From Cognatundibacterium squillarum (lineage in GTDB: Bacteria > Pseudomonadota > Gammaproteobacteria > Burkholderiales > Burkholderiaceae_D), in assembly GCF_014652435.1 (NCBI RefSeq), contig NZ_BMYU01000005.1, positions 233,527 to 297,526 on the forward strand: a stretch of DNA of 64,000 nucleotides, in the 5' to 3' direction. The notes under the pieces are model-generated. The model made no database searches. It saw nothing but the letters and a program-made list of their open reading frames with translations, and had not been told where the DNA came from. Below, one piece after another: positions 56,073 through 64,000 of the stretch. Every line of letters begins with the position of its first letter. Position 1 is the stretch's first letter. The translations under genes and the position numbers were made by a program.

Positions 56073-56088
56073 TGCTTGTTGTTGGTGC
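56073..56088. promoter_or_regulatory. Putative NtrC binding site 3
   Basis: TGCTTGTTGTTGGTGC keeps the right half-site and spacing, with two mismatches in the left half. Confidence 0.45.
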
Positions 56089-56193
56089 GGTCGCGTTTTC
56101 GTGATATTTGACCTTGTGCAAAAAATGCTCTAAAACGGCACTGTTTTCTTCGGGTTCCAATGGCTTTCAATGATTTTTTGCATTTTGACTTGT

Positions 56194-56210
56194 TGGCATA
56201 ATTCATGCTT
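56194..56210 (+). promoter_or_regulatory. Sigma-54 promoter of glnA
   Basis: TGGCATAATTCATGCTT has GG and GC dinucleotides exactly 12 bases apart, as at -24/-12 elements (TGGCAC-N5-TTGCA type). The start point would be about 56220, 100 bases before glnA, with the NtrC sites 130-210 bases upstream. Confidence 0.75.
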
Positions 56211-56320
56211 TGATGTTTGTATATTGTAAGCAGTTGGTAGTTCATATCGGGTTGGATGTTTAACAGAATTTTCCCGGATCATTTTTCACTGTATTTTTTC
56301 GCTCGACAGAGGAGTTTCAA

Positions 56321-57736
56321 ATGGCAATGACCGCCGCAGATGTCCTGAAAATGGCAAAAGAAAATGAAGTCAAGTTTGTTGACTTCCGCTTTGCTGATAC
56401 ACGAGGCAAAGAGCAACACGTGACAATTCCGATTTCTCAGCTGGATGCTGATAAATTTGAAAGTGGTCACGCATTCGACGGATCTTCTATCGCAGGCTGG
56501 AAAGGCATTGAAGCTTCTGACATGTTGTTAATGCCTGATCCGAACACAGCAAACATCGATCCGTTTATGGAAGAGACAACATTGTTTATGCAATGTGATG
56601 TTGTTGAACCGTCTGATGGTAAAGGTTACGACCGTGACCCTCGCTCTATTGCTAAGCGCGCAGAAGCGTACCTGAAATCTTCCGGCCTCGGTGATACTGC
56701 TTATTTCGGCCCTGAGCCAGAATTTTTCATTTTTGACGGCGTTCGCTGGAATGTGGATATGTCTGGCTGCTTCGTTAAAATCGACTCAGAAGAAGCGTCT
56801 TGGTCTACTGGCGAAAAATTTGAAGGCGGTAATTCCGGTCATCGTCCTGCAGTTAAGGGCGGTTACTTTCCGGTTCCTCCGGTCGACAGCTTTCAGGATA
56901 TGCGCTCCGAAATGTGTCTGATTCTGGAGTCTCTGGGTATTCCTGTTGAAGTGCATCATCATGAAGTTGCAGGTGCTGGCCAAAACGAAATCGGTACAAA
57001 GTTCTCCACACTGGTTGAGCGTGCAGACTGGACCCAAAACATGAAGTATGTGATCTGGAATGTGGCACACAGCTACGGCAAAACTGCGACATTCATGCCA
57101 AAACCAATCGTCGGTGACAATGGCTCTGGTATGCACGTGCATCAGTCTGTTTGGAAAGATGGTAAAAACCTGTTTGCTGGCGACGGCTATGCCGGTTTGT
57201 CCGATTTTGCCCTGTATTACATCGGCGGTATTATCAAGCATGCGAAAGCATTGAATGCTATTACAAACCCTGGCACTAATTCTTATAAACGCCTGGTTCC
57301 TGGTTTTGAGGCGCCTGTAAAACTGGCATACTCGGCACGTAACCGCTCTGCTTCTATCCGTATTCCTTACGTTGCAAATCCTAAAGCGCGCCGCGTGGAA
57401 GCGCGTTTCCCGGATCCACTGGCTAATCCGTATCTGTGCTTTGCAGCACTGTTGATGGCTGGTCTGGATGGTGTTCAGAATAAGATTCACCCTGGCGAAG
57501 CTGCGACCAAAGATCTGTATCACCTGCCACCAGAAGAAGATAAACTGATCCCGACAGTTTGCGCATCTCTGGAAGAGGCGCTGGAGGCGCTGGATAAAGA
57601 TCGCGAGTTCCTGACACGCGGTGGTGTGTTCAGTGACAGTATGATTGATGCTTACATTGAACTGAAAAAGCAGGAGGTTCAGCGCTTCCGCATGACAACG
57701 CATCCAGTTGAGTTCGATATGTACTACTCGCTGTAA
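56321..57736 (+). CDS. glnA: Glutamine synthetase, type I
   Basis: A 471-residue enzyme that makes glutamine from glutamate, ammonia and ATP. It has the standard opening ([19 protein letters not shown]), [31 protein letters not shown] for metal binding, and the [15 protein letters not shown] loop. The adenylylation tyrosine is Tyr400 in [11 protein letters not shown], so activity can be switched by GlnE. Control by NtrC and sigma-54 is indicated upstream. A terminator follows at 57759, before the DUF4124 gene. Confidence 0.97.
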   Translation: MAMTAADVLKMAKENEVKFVDFRFADTRGKEQHVTIPISQLDADKFESGHAFDGSSIAGWKGIEASDMLLMPDPNTANIDPFMEETTLFMQCDVVEPSDGKGYDRDPRSIAKRAEAYLKSSGLGDTAYFGPEPEFFIFDGVRWNVDMSGCFVKIDSEEASWSTGEKFEGGNSGHRPAVKGGYFPVPPVDSFQDMRSEMCLILESLGIPVEVHHHEVAGAGQNEIGTKFSTLVERADWTQNMKYVIWNVAHSYGKTATFMPKPIVGDNGSGMHVHQSVWKDGKNLFAGDGYAGLSDFALYYIGGIIKHAKALNAITNPGTNSYKRLVPGFEAPVKLAYSARNRSASIRIPYVANPKARRVEARFPDPLANPYLCFAALLMAGLDGVQNKIHPGEAATKDLYHLPPEEDKLIPTVCASLEEALEALDKDREFLTRGGVFSDSMIDAYIELKKQEVQRFRMTTHPVEFDMYYSL

Positions 57737-57758
57737 TCGTTGGATTGCAATTGGTGAG

Positions 57759-57787
57759 AAAGGCGGGTTTTTGCCCGCCTTTTTTTA
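57759..57787 (+). terminator. Rho-independent terminator of glnA
   Basis: AAAGGCGGG paired with CCCGCCTTT plus a T run. Confidence 0.85.
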
Positions 57788-57878
57788 TTTGCTGTATTTG
57801 TTACGACTGGTAAAGGCAATTGTGTCACGCAACACCTTCGCATACACTAAAGGCTTGTTGACGATTCTCTCTTCCGCT

Positions 57879-58373
57879 ATGAAGTACGGTTATTTTTTGC
57901 TTTTCGGACTACTTTTACTGCAAAAGGCAGCCTTTGCTCAGACCGAGGTGTTTCTGTGTGTTGATGAAAATGGAAAAAAAGAATACAAAAATACGGGGGC
58001 TGTTAAAGGGTGTAAGCGACTTGATTTACCAGGGCTGACCATTTCTCAGCCAGCACCGGTTCAATCTGTGTCTGCCCCCAAAGTAGCTGCTGCGAAGCCT
58101 GCATCCAGTCCGGCAGGGTTTCCCAAAGTAGACGAGTCGACACAAAAGACCCGTGATGCGGATCGCCGTCAGATACTGAATGATGAGTTGCGGACCGAGG
58201 AGCAAAAGCTTGCAGAACTGCGGAAAGAATTTAACAACGGCGAGCCGGAGCGACGCGGTGATGAGCGTAATTATGCAAAATATCAGGAGAGGGTAGCTCT
58301 CATGAAAGACAATATCGCCCGTACGGAGAAGAATGTTGAGGCGCTCAAGCGCGAAATCGGAAATTTAAAATAG
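57879..58373 (+). CDS. DUF4124-domain exported protein
   Basis: A 164-residue protein. A signal peptide (residues 1-20, ending AAFA) precedes the DUF4124-like core TEVFLCVDENGKKEYKNTG and a CKRLDLPGL, then a Pro/Ala/Ser linker and a long charged coiled-coil (residues about 100-160, ELRTEEQKLAELRKEF). It was started at the ATG at 57879, where the signal peptide begins. It lies between glnA and ntrB and has its own terminator, so it may not belong to the nitrogen-control genes functionally. Confidence 0.85.
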   Translation: MKYGYFLLFGLLLLQKAAFAQTEVFLCVDENGKKEYKNTGAVKGCKRLDLPGLTISQPAPVQSVSAPKVAAAKPASSPAGFPKVDESTQKTRDADRRQILNDELRTEEQKLAELRKEFNNGEPERRGDERNYAKYQERVALMKDNIARTEKNVEALKREIGNLK

Positions 58374-58401
58374 CATTCCGGGCATGATGTTTGCGTAAAA
58401 T

Positions 58402-58428
58402 AAAAGGTCGCGATTAGCGGCCTTTTTT
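58402..58428 (+). terminator. Terminator after the DUF4124 gene
   Basis: AAAAGGTCGC paired with GCGGCCTTTT, followed by more T, just upstream of ntrB. Read-through may be needed for ntrB expression from upstream, or ntrB has its own promoter. Confidence 0.7.
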
Positions 58429-58439
58429 ATTCATAAATC

Positions 58440-59504
58440 ATGACGATTTCATTTGATGGCCTCGATTTACTGACTTCTGCAGTGCTCATTTGTAACGATG
58501 ATGGCGATATTGTCTTTGCAAATACGGCAGCAGAATCTTTGCTTGATTGCTCCGTAAGGCTTCTGAAACAGCAAAGCTTACGCGATGTTTTTCTGAATCC
58601 CGGAGAACTGCTGGCTGTGTTTGAGCAGGCGAAGCAGCATATGTTTGCAGATAAACGTCTGGACCTTTCTCTTGAGCGGTCTGCAAAAGATGTTTTGCAC
58701 GTGAGAGCGATTGTTACCCCCTTAGACGATCCGGCTACTCCTGTCTTAATTGAGCTTCACCAGAATGAACAGCAATTGAAGCTGGATCAGGAGGAGCGTA
58801 TGCTGGATCAGAATCGTGCAAATAAAGAGCTGATTCGTAATCTTGCTCACGAAATTAAGAATCCCCTCGGTGGTATACGTGGAGCTGCCCAGCTTCTTGA
58901 GTTGGAGTTGCCTGAAAGGCAACTTAGGGAGTTGCGGGAATATACCCAGGTCATCATTAAAGAGGCAGACCGATTGCAAACACTTGTCGACCGGTTATTG
59001 GCACCCCATCGCGTACCCCATATAGTTGGTGATGTGAACATACATGAAGTTTGTGAGCGTGTACGCAGCCTGATGATGGCGGAGTTTCCGCAAGGCCTGA
59101 CCATACAGCGCGATTATGATTTGTCGATTCCGGAGTTTCGCGGAGACAAAGAGCAGCTCATTCAATCTGTATTGAATATCGCACACAATGCTGCGCAGGC
59201 GCTGTCTGAGCGTATCAAGCAGGGTGATGCTTTGCTGGTTATCAAGACTCGTGTTGCTCGTCAGATAACATTGGCAAAAGTCAGGCATAAGCTGGCATTA
59301 GATTTGCATATCATTGACAACGGTCCTGGCATTCCACCTGAGATTAAGAACAGGATGTTTTATCCGCTGGTCTCTGGCAGAGAGGGGGGGAGTGGGTTGG
59401 GGTTGACACTTGCTCAGACATTCGTAGCTCAGCATATGGGGGTTATCGAATGTGAGAGCAGGGCGGGGTTGACTGATTTCAGAATTTTGATTCCATTGCC
59501 CTGA
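58440..59504 (+). CDS. ntrB: Nitrogen regulation sensor kinase NtrB
   Basis: A 354-residue cytoplasmic sensor kinase of the two-component nitrogen system. A PAS-type domain (residues about 10-115) precedes the phosphoacceptor His137 in LAHEIKNPLGGIRGAA, and the ATPase domain carries IDNGPGIPPEIKNRMF and GSGLGLTLAQ. It phosphorylates NtrC when nitrogen is short, under PII control. ntrC follows 56 bases later. Confidence 0.95.
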   Translation: MTISFDGLDLLTSAVLICNDDGDIVFANTAAESLLDCSVRLLKQQSLRDVFLNPGELLAVFEQAKQHMFADKRLDLSLERSAKDVLHVRAIVTPLDDPATPVLIELHQNEQQLKLDQEERMLDQNRANKELIRNLAHEIKNPLGGIRGAAQLLELELPERQLRELREYTQVIIKEADRLQTLVDRLLAPHRVPHIVGDVNIHEVCERVRSLMMAEFPQGLTIQRDYDLSIPEFRGDKEQLIQSVLNIAHNAAQALSERIKQGDALLVIKTRVARQITLAKVRHKLALDLHIIDNGPGIPPEIKNRMFYPLVSGREGGSGLGLTLAQTFVAQHMGVIECESRAGLTDFRILIPLP

Positions 59505-59560
59505 CCGATACCAAGATTTTAAGCGCAGCATTCAATTAATTAATTTTAAAAGAACATAAG

Positions 59561-61066
59561 ATGAAGCCAGTCTGGATTGTGGATGATGATGACTCTATTC
59601 GTTGGGTCCTTGAAAAGGCGCTTGCGCGCGAGAATCTTGTTACCAGAAGCTTTACCAATGCACGTGATGCCATGCAGGCATTACAGACAGAGTCTCCGCA
59701 AGTACTTGTATCGGATATCAGAATGCATGGTGCATCTGGCCTTGAGCTACTTCAGGTGGTTAAGTCAAAACATCCGGGTTTGCCAGTTATCATAATGACG
59801 GCATTTTCGGACTTAGATTCTGCTGTTGCTGCATTTCAGGGGGGCGCCTTTGAGTATCTGGCAAAGCCATTTGATCTGGATAAGGCTGTTGAATTGATTC
59901 GTCGTGCCTTAGAGGAAAGTCTTCGTGAGACTGAGTCTGAGCAGCAATTTTCAGAAACACCCGAAATTCTTGGTCAGGCCCCCGCGATGCAAGATGTTTT
60001 CCGCGCGATTGGTCGCTTGTCTCAGTCGAACGTCACTGTATTGATTACAGGAGAGTCCGGTAGTGGTAAGGAGTTGGTTGCGCGTGCTTTGCATAAGCAT
60101 AGCCCCAGATCCAGTCAGCCCTTTGTGGCACTGAACACAGCAGCCATTCCAAAAGATCTCCTCGAGTCAGAGTTATTTGGTCATGAGCGCGGTGCATTTA
60201 CGGGCGCGCAAACGACACGTCGCGGGAGGTTCGAACAGGCAGAGGGTGGGACCCTATTTCTTGATGAAATTGGGGATATGCCATTTGATTTGCAAACGCG
60301 GTTATTACGAGTTTTATCAGATGGTCATTTTTATCGGGTTGGAGGGCATCAGCCTCTGAAGGCAAATGTCAGGGTGATTGCGGCAACCCATCAGAATCTT
60401 GAACAGCGTGTGCGTGAAGGATTGTTCCGTGAAGATCTCTACCACAGGCTGAATGTCATTCGACTTCGATTGCCCAGTCTCAGGGAGCGAAAAGAAGACA
60501 TTCCGGTGCTTGCGCGTTTCTTTCTCGCAAAAAGTGCAAAACAGCTGGGTGTGGATGTTAAAAAGTTAAGTGATGCCGCACTGCTTTATTTGTCGTCTTT
60601 GGAGTTTCCGGGCAATGTTCGCCAGTTGGAAAACTTGTGCAACTGGATCACCGTTATGGCGCCGGGACAGTTAGTTGAAATCAATGATTTGCCATCAGAT
60701 TTAACCCGGGTTGGTGATGTTGCGGCTGTTTCTGCTCAGGATGTGGCTTTAGAAATTCCGGTCATTAATCAACCGGAATCGCAAATTCTGACATCATGTT
60801 TGCAATCTTCGATTTCGAGTACTTTGCCCGTTGATTGGCACCAAATGCTTGAAAGTGAGGCATCAGCGATGCTGTCATCTGGTGAGCCGGAGGTCATCGT
60901 GCAACTTGGAAAAATATTTGAAGCGACAGTGATTAAAGCTGCGTTACGGCATACACATGGCAGGAAAAATGAAGCGGCAATTAAACTTGGCATTGGGCGT
61001 AATACTATTACCCGTAAGATACAGGAGCTGAACATACTGGGTGTCAGGGACGATAGTGAAATTTGA
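59561..61066 (+). CDS. ntrC: Nitrogen regulation response regulator NtrC
   Basis: A 501-residue sigma-54 activator. The receiver domain holds the phosphorylated Asp52 ([11 protein letters not shown]) and Lys in YLAKPFDLD. The AAA+ domain has Walker A GESGSGKE, the GAFTGA loop in [13 protein letters not shown] that touches sigma-54, and [12 protein letters not shown]. The C-terminal Fis-type helix-turn-helix is [21 protein letters not shown]. It would act at the glnA enhancer sites. Confidence 0.97.
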   Translation: MKPVWIVDDDDSIRWVLEKALARENLVTRSFTNARDAMQALQTESPQVLVSDIRMHGASGLELLQVVKSKHPGLPVIIMTAFSDLDSAVAAFQGGAFEYLAKPFDLDKAVELIRRALEESLRETESEQQFSETPEILGQAPAMQDVFRAIGRLSQSNVTVLITGESGSGKELVARALHKHSPRSSQPFVALNTAAIPKDLLESELFGHERGAFTGAQTTRRGRFEQAEGGTLFLDEIGDMPFDLQTRLLRVLSDGHFYRVGGHQPLKANVRVIAATHQNLEQRVREGLFREDLYHRLNVIRLRLPSLRERKEDIPVLARFFLAKSAKQLGVDVKKLSDAALLYLSSLEFPGNVRQLENLCNWITVMAPGQLVEINDLPSDLTRVGDVAAVSAQDVALEIPVINQPESQILTSCLQSSISSTLPVDWHQMLESEASAMLSSGEPEVIVQLGKIFEATVIKAALRHTHGRKNEAAIKLGIGRNTITRKIQELNILGVRDDSEI

Positions 61067-61251
61067 CATCATTATTTCACTGATGACTTGCTGCAACGCT
61101 TGGTAAAACATTTTTAAAAATGGTTACCTGTGCAGAAATAACAGAGTATGATTTTTGAAAGAGCGTTTGTTTCAAAAGCATTGTTGTTGAAAAGAAGTAT
61201 AGTTTTTATGTTCAACTTACAGGCCGTCAGCTAACTTTCAGGAGTCGCCTT

Positions 61252-62079
61252 ATGAAACTCGAAGCACTGTTGCAACAACAAAACGCGCTTCCATCTATTC
61301 CTAAAGTTGTTCAGGAAGTGATTGATAGCTTCAATAATGACAGTGTCTCAATTGATGAGATTGCCCGCAAGCTCTCTGCGGATCAAGTCCTCAGTGCGAA
61401 ATTATTACGGCTTGCTAATTCGTCGTATTACCACGCTTCCCGGAGCGTGGGGACGGTAGATGATGCCGTGTTAATGCTCGGATTCATGACAGTACGCACG
61501 CTTGTTGTCAGTAGTGGTCTGACTGGGGGCTTTAAGGCAATGCCCGGCGTTGACCTTAAGCAATTCTGGCGCTATAGCTTAAATACTGCTGTAGTTGCAA
61601 AATGGGTGGCGCGTCAGATACACAGCAATTCTGATTTTGCGTTTACGGTTGGCTTAATGCATGCGATTGGCCAGCTTGTGATGCATGCCGGGATGCCGGA
61701 GCAGACCTTGCAAATCGACAAAATCGCAGGCGCCCTTGACTCGCGCAGGGTAGATGTTGAGCGTAATTCCTTTGGCTACGATTTCTATGATGTTGGTGCT
61801 GAATTAGCTAAGCGCTGGCGTTTTCCAGAGAATTTCAGTGTGGCAATTAAGGGTAGTTTCGATCCATTGAGCCAAGAGCCATTTGAGCCGGTAGCGGCGA
61901 TTGTACATATTGCTAGTTGGTGTGCGAGGGCAAACGAATCAGGTTTTAGTGCTGATGAAAAAGAGGCGACGTTTCCAGTTGAGGTTGCTCGTAAGCTTGG
62001 AATTCAGCCAGACCGTATTCTTAATGAGATGCCCCCGGTAAGTGAGCTCGCTGAAGGGCTGCAGGAGCTTATTTCCTGA
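61252..62079 (+). CDS. HDOD domain protein
   Basis: A 275-residue HDOD-domain protein. It opens LLQQQNALPSIPKVVQEVID, has LSAKLLRLANSSYYHASRSVGTVDDAVLMLG and a typical C-terminal extension with AVAAIVHIA... variants. HDOD proteins resemble HD phosphohydrolases but usually lack catalytic residues, and act as signalling adaptors, often near cyclic di-GMP or motility genes. The ATG at 61252 has AGGAG upstream. It does not appear to be an operon partner of ntrC because of the 185-base gap. Confidence 0.93.
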   Translation: MKLEALLQQQNALPSIPKVVQEVIDSFNNDSVSIDEIARKLSADQVLSAKLLRLANSSYYHASRSVGTVDDAVLMLGFMTVRTLVVSSGLTGGFKAMPGVDLKQFWRYSLNTAVVAKWVARQIHSNSDFAFTVGLMHAIGQLVMHAGMPEQTLQIDKIAGALDSRRVDVERNSFGYDFYDVGAELAKRWRFPENFSVAIKGSFDPLSQEPFEPVAAIVHIASWCARANESGFSADEKEATFPVEVARKLGIQPDRILNEMPPVSELAEGLQELIS

Positions 62080-62081
62080 CG

Positions 62082-62117
62082 TGAGTGGCACTGCCGTTAA
62101 GCAGTGCCACTCATTTT
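62082..62117. terminator. Terminator between the HDOD gene and the flavoprotein gene
   Basis: A perfect 13-bp stem TGAGTGGCACTGC/GCAGTGCCACTCA around CGTTAA, followed by TTTTC on the plus side. Confidence 0.75.
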
Positions 62118-62138
62118 CTCCACGGATTTAAATAATGC

Positions 62139-63746
62139 TCAGATTTTCCCTTCGATACTCAGGGCAACGGCTTCTGCAACTTTGATTCCGTCTATGCCCG
62201 CAGACATAATTCCTCCTGCGTAGCCGGCACCTTCACCAGCGGGAAATAAACCGGCAGTATTGATGCTTTGCAATGTTTTATCGTCACGTTTGATTCTGAT
62301 TGGTGAGGATGTTCTGGTTTCAACACCTGTCAATAAGCCATCGCGCATTGCAAAGCCACGAATTTTTTTATCAAATGCGGGAATGGCTTCTTGAATCGCT
62401 CTGATTGCAAAATCGGGAAGTGCCTTATGCAGGTTGCCAAGAGCTACCCCTGGTTTGTATGATGGAATGACACTTCCAAATTCAGTAGATTCCTTTCCGT
62501 CCAGAAAATCACCTATCAGTTGTCCGGGGGCGCTGTAGTTCTCGCCACCTAATTCAAATGCCTTTGATTCTAAAGCTCGCTGGAAATCAATTCCGGCTAA
62601 TGGGTGTTCTGGATAATCAGCTGGAGAAATGCCAACGACTATCGCAGCATTTGCATTGCGTTCATTGCGCGAGTATTGACTCATACCATTGGTAACCACC
62701 CGGTTAGGTTCTGATGTTGCTGCAACCACCGTTCCACCGGGACACATACAAAAACTGTAAACCGAACGCCCGTTTGAAGCGTGGTGTACCAATTTGTAAT
62801 CTGCTGCGCCCAGAATTTTGTTACCTGCATTTGGCCCAAATCTTGCCTGATCAATTACAGATTGCGGATGTTCAATTCTGAAGCCGATTGAAAAAGGTTT
62901 TGCTTCCACATAAACGCCTTTTTCATGAATCATCTGGAAGGTATCGCGCGCACTATGCCCGATTGCCAGTACTACGTGAGTCGCGGGCAGGAAATCTCCG
63001 TTGTTGATATGAAGACCACTGATTTTTCCATTGCTGATTTCCAGCGAGTCGACTTTTTGCTGAAAGCGAATTTCTCCGCCAAGCTCTTCAATCCGATGGC
63101 GCATTTGTTCGATCATCTTAACGAGTCGGAATGTGCCAATATGCGGTTTGCTGACATATAAAATTTCTTCGGGTGCACCGGCTTTAACGAATTCCGTCAG
63201 AACTTTGCGACCGTAATGATTTGGGTCTTTTACTTGACTGTATAACTTGCCATCTGAAAATGTCCCTGCGCCGCCTTCGCCAAACTGAACGTTAGACTCA
63301 GGGTTGAGTTCGCGTTTTCTCCATAAGCCCCATGTATCTTTTGTTCGTTCACGGACGGTTTTTCCGCGTTCAAGCACGATTGGCCGATATCCCATTTCAG
63401 CCAGAATGAATGCGGCAAACAGGCCGCACGGCCCGAAGCCAACCACTACAGGCCTGGCGGATCGGTTTGCAGATGCTTTTGCAACGAAATGATAACTGGT
63501 GTCAGGAGTTTGAGAGATTCTTGGAAGTTGAGATATTTTTGGCCAGTGATCGAGTTCATTTTTTATCTCAACATCTATTGTGTATATCAGTATGATATCT
63601 ACCTTCTTTCGTGCATCGTAACTGCGTTTAAACACAACGAAATTCACTAATTCGGATGCTCTTATTTTGAGGGACTGAATTACCGCTTGTTTAAGCTCAT
63701 CTTCAGTGTGACTTAATGGTAGTGCCAGATCTGTAATACGAATCAT
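62139..63746 (-). CDS. FAD-dependent dehydrogenase (COG2509 family)
   Basis: A 535-residue protein. The N-terminal ~110 residues form an FdhD-unrelated leader domain typical of the COG2509 family, followed by the Rossmann FAD-binding fold RPVVVGFGPCGLFAAFILAEMG and a GGAGTFSDGKLYSQVKD loop with FGEGGAGT. VVLAIGHSARDTFQMIHEKG is the second nucleotide-type motif, and FPAGEGAGYAGGIMSAGIDG the C-terminal FAD contact. Function is unknown. Convergent with the HDOD gene. Confidence 0.9.
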   Translation of the reverse strand: MIRITDLALPLSHTEDELKQAVIQSLKIRASELVNFVVFKRSYDARKKVDIILIYTIDVEIKNELDHWPKISQLPRISQTPDTSYHFVAKASANRSARPVVVGFGPCGLFAAFILAEMGYRPIVLERGKTVRERTKDTWGLWRKRELNPESNVQFGEGGAGTFSDGKLYSQVKDPNHYGRKVLTEFVKAGAPEEILYVSKPHIGTFRLVKMIEQMRHRIEELGGEIRFQQKVDSLEISNGKISGLHINNGDFLPATHVVLAIGHSARDTFQMIHEKGVYVEAKPFSIGFRIEHPQSVIDQARFGPNAGNKILGAADYKLVHHASNGRSVYSFCMCPGGTVVAATSEPNRVVTNGMSQYSRNERNANAAIVVGISPADYPEHPLAGIDFQRALESKAFELGGENYSAPGQLIGDFLDGKESTEFGSVIPSYKPGVALGNLHKALPDFAIRAIQEAIPAFDKKIRGFAMRDGLLTGVETRTSSPIRIKRDDKTLQSINTAGLFPAGEGAGYAGGIMSAGIDGIKVAEAVALSIEGKI

Positions 63747-64000
63747 AAATAGCTCCCCCGACTGTCTATGTCGGAATAGGTTGAGTGAGGTCGCTATTTT
63801 ACTATTTGATGGTTATATTTCGATTCGTTTGGTTTCGGGGCTAAGTTCCTTTGTCTGAAAGTAATTGGAAGGCAGGTGTTGACATGTGGTTCGCGTTTCT
63901 TCATAATCTCGTTTCTCTGCTGCTGACGAACACAACGCTTCGCAGCGATAGCAGAAAAGAATACAGTTCTTTAACAATCAACAGCCAATAAATGTGGGCA
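63747..64000 (+). promoter_or_regulatory. rRNA operon promoter and leader (16S gene lies beyond the right edge)
   Basis: TTGACA at 63879-63884 and CATAAT at 63902-63907, exactly 17 bases apart, form a strong promoter. About 60 bases later TTCTTTAACAATCAACAGCC (boxA and leader) and AATGTGGGCA appear, which is the usual rrn leader of Burkholderiales. The 16S gene itself is not in the window. Confidence 0.8.
63965..63977 (+). promoter_or_regulatory. boxA antitermination element of the rRNA leader
   Basis: AGTTCTTTAACAA matches the boxA element that loads the NusB/S10 antitermination complex in rRNA operons. Confidence 0.75.

Larger units (their letters stand above)
55572..56320 (+). promoter_or_regulatory. 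749-base control region of glnA
   Basis: No gene is seen. On the plus strand this holds three NtrC-type enhancer sites (56004-56088) and a sigma-54 promoter (56194-56210). The first 430 bases (55572-56000) have no recognisable feature. Confidence 0.75.

Noticed and set aside
61056..61080. GTGAAAT...ATTTCAC hairpin spanning the ntrC stop
   Set aside because: A seven-base AT-rich stem with a long loop and no T run; too weak for a terminator.
1..64000. CRISPR arrays, insertion sequences, integrases, prophage genes
   Set aside because: No regularly spaced repeats, transposase or integrase motifs, or phage structural genes were seen on either strand.

Overview
The window looks like chromosomal DNA of a betaproteobacterium of the order Burkholderiales, most likely Oxalobacteraceae (Herminiimonas/Undibacterium-like). 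This rests on gene order and protein style rather than on any search. The order ribF-ileS-lspA-coaBC-dut, clpS-clpA, the glnA...ntrB-ntrC block and the rRNA leader at the right edge are typical of that group. No phage, insertion sequence, integron or CRISPR array is visible. Base composition is moderate and even, apart from two AT-rich patches (about 22.8-23.9 kb and 47.9-48.5 kb) that look acquired.

Layout. 0-14 kb is housekeeping: the start of a VWA/CoxE-like gene and a GNAT acetyltransferase (minus strand), rpsT, a DUF192 protein, an RluE-type pseudouridine synthase, icd, cspA, clpS-clpA, a small unknown gene, then the minus-strand block ribF-ileS-lspA-coaBC-dut. 14-24 kb is more accessory: a Zn-ribbon-like small protein, a methyltransferase, a DUF885 metallopeptidase-like protein with a lysine-rich tail, a secreted PHP-domain protein with duplicated Ig-like modules, a GrpB-family protein, an Asp/Glu racemase and an AT-rich orphan. 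24-32 kb carries rsmE, a fused speD-speE gene, tkt, a GNAT gene, gapA, a signal peptidase I, an IclR regulator and dgkA.

32.6-47.3 kb is a large cobalamin region. cobT-cobS-cobC is followed by a PilZ gene, then a cobalamin riboswitch, then btuB-btuC-btuD-cobO-cbiA-cobU-cbiB-cobD-btuF-btuF-like-cobQ. Many neighbours overlap by a few bases. Together they would import corrinoids (BtuB in the outer membrane, BtuF in the periplasm, BtuC/BtuD in the inner membrane), adenosylate and amidate them, attach the aminopropanol arm and build the lower ligand. No corrin-ring genes are in the window.

47.4-49 kb is the most unusual stretch. Two 110-bp direct repeats, about 92% identical, flank a roughly 1.3-kb AT-rich module. 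The module encodes a small peptide with a double-glycine leader and glycine-zipper core (bacteriocin/microcin-like), a perfect 13-bp inverted repeat, and a small membrane protein on the same strand that could be its immunity partner. A third copy of the repeat lies near 14.3 kb, and two related 55-bp elements lie at 18.25 and 30.95 kb. The window therefore holds a dispersed intergenic repeat family.

49-64 kb holds a Sel1-repeat protein, an SRAP protein, a DUF4272-like protein, tRNA-Ser(GGA), a rhodanese, a PAS-GGDEF-EAL protein, then nitrogen control: glnA behind a sigma-54 promoter with three upstream NtrC-type sites, a DUF4124 protein, ntrB and ntrC. An HDOD protein and a COG2509 flavoprotein follow. 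The window stops inside an rRNA operon leader, with a strong promoter and a boxA but no 16S sequence yet.
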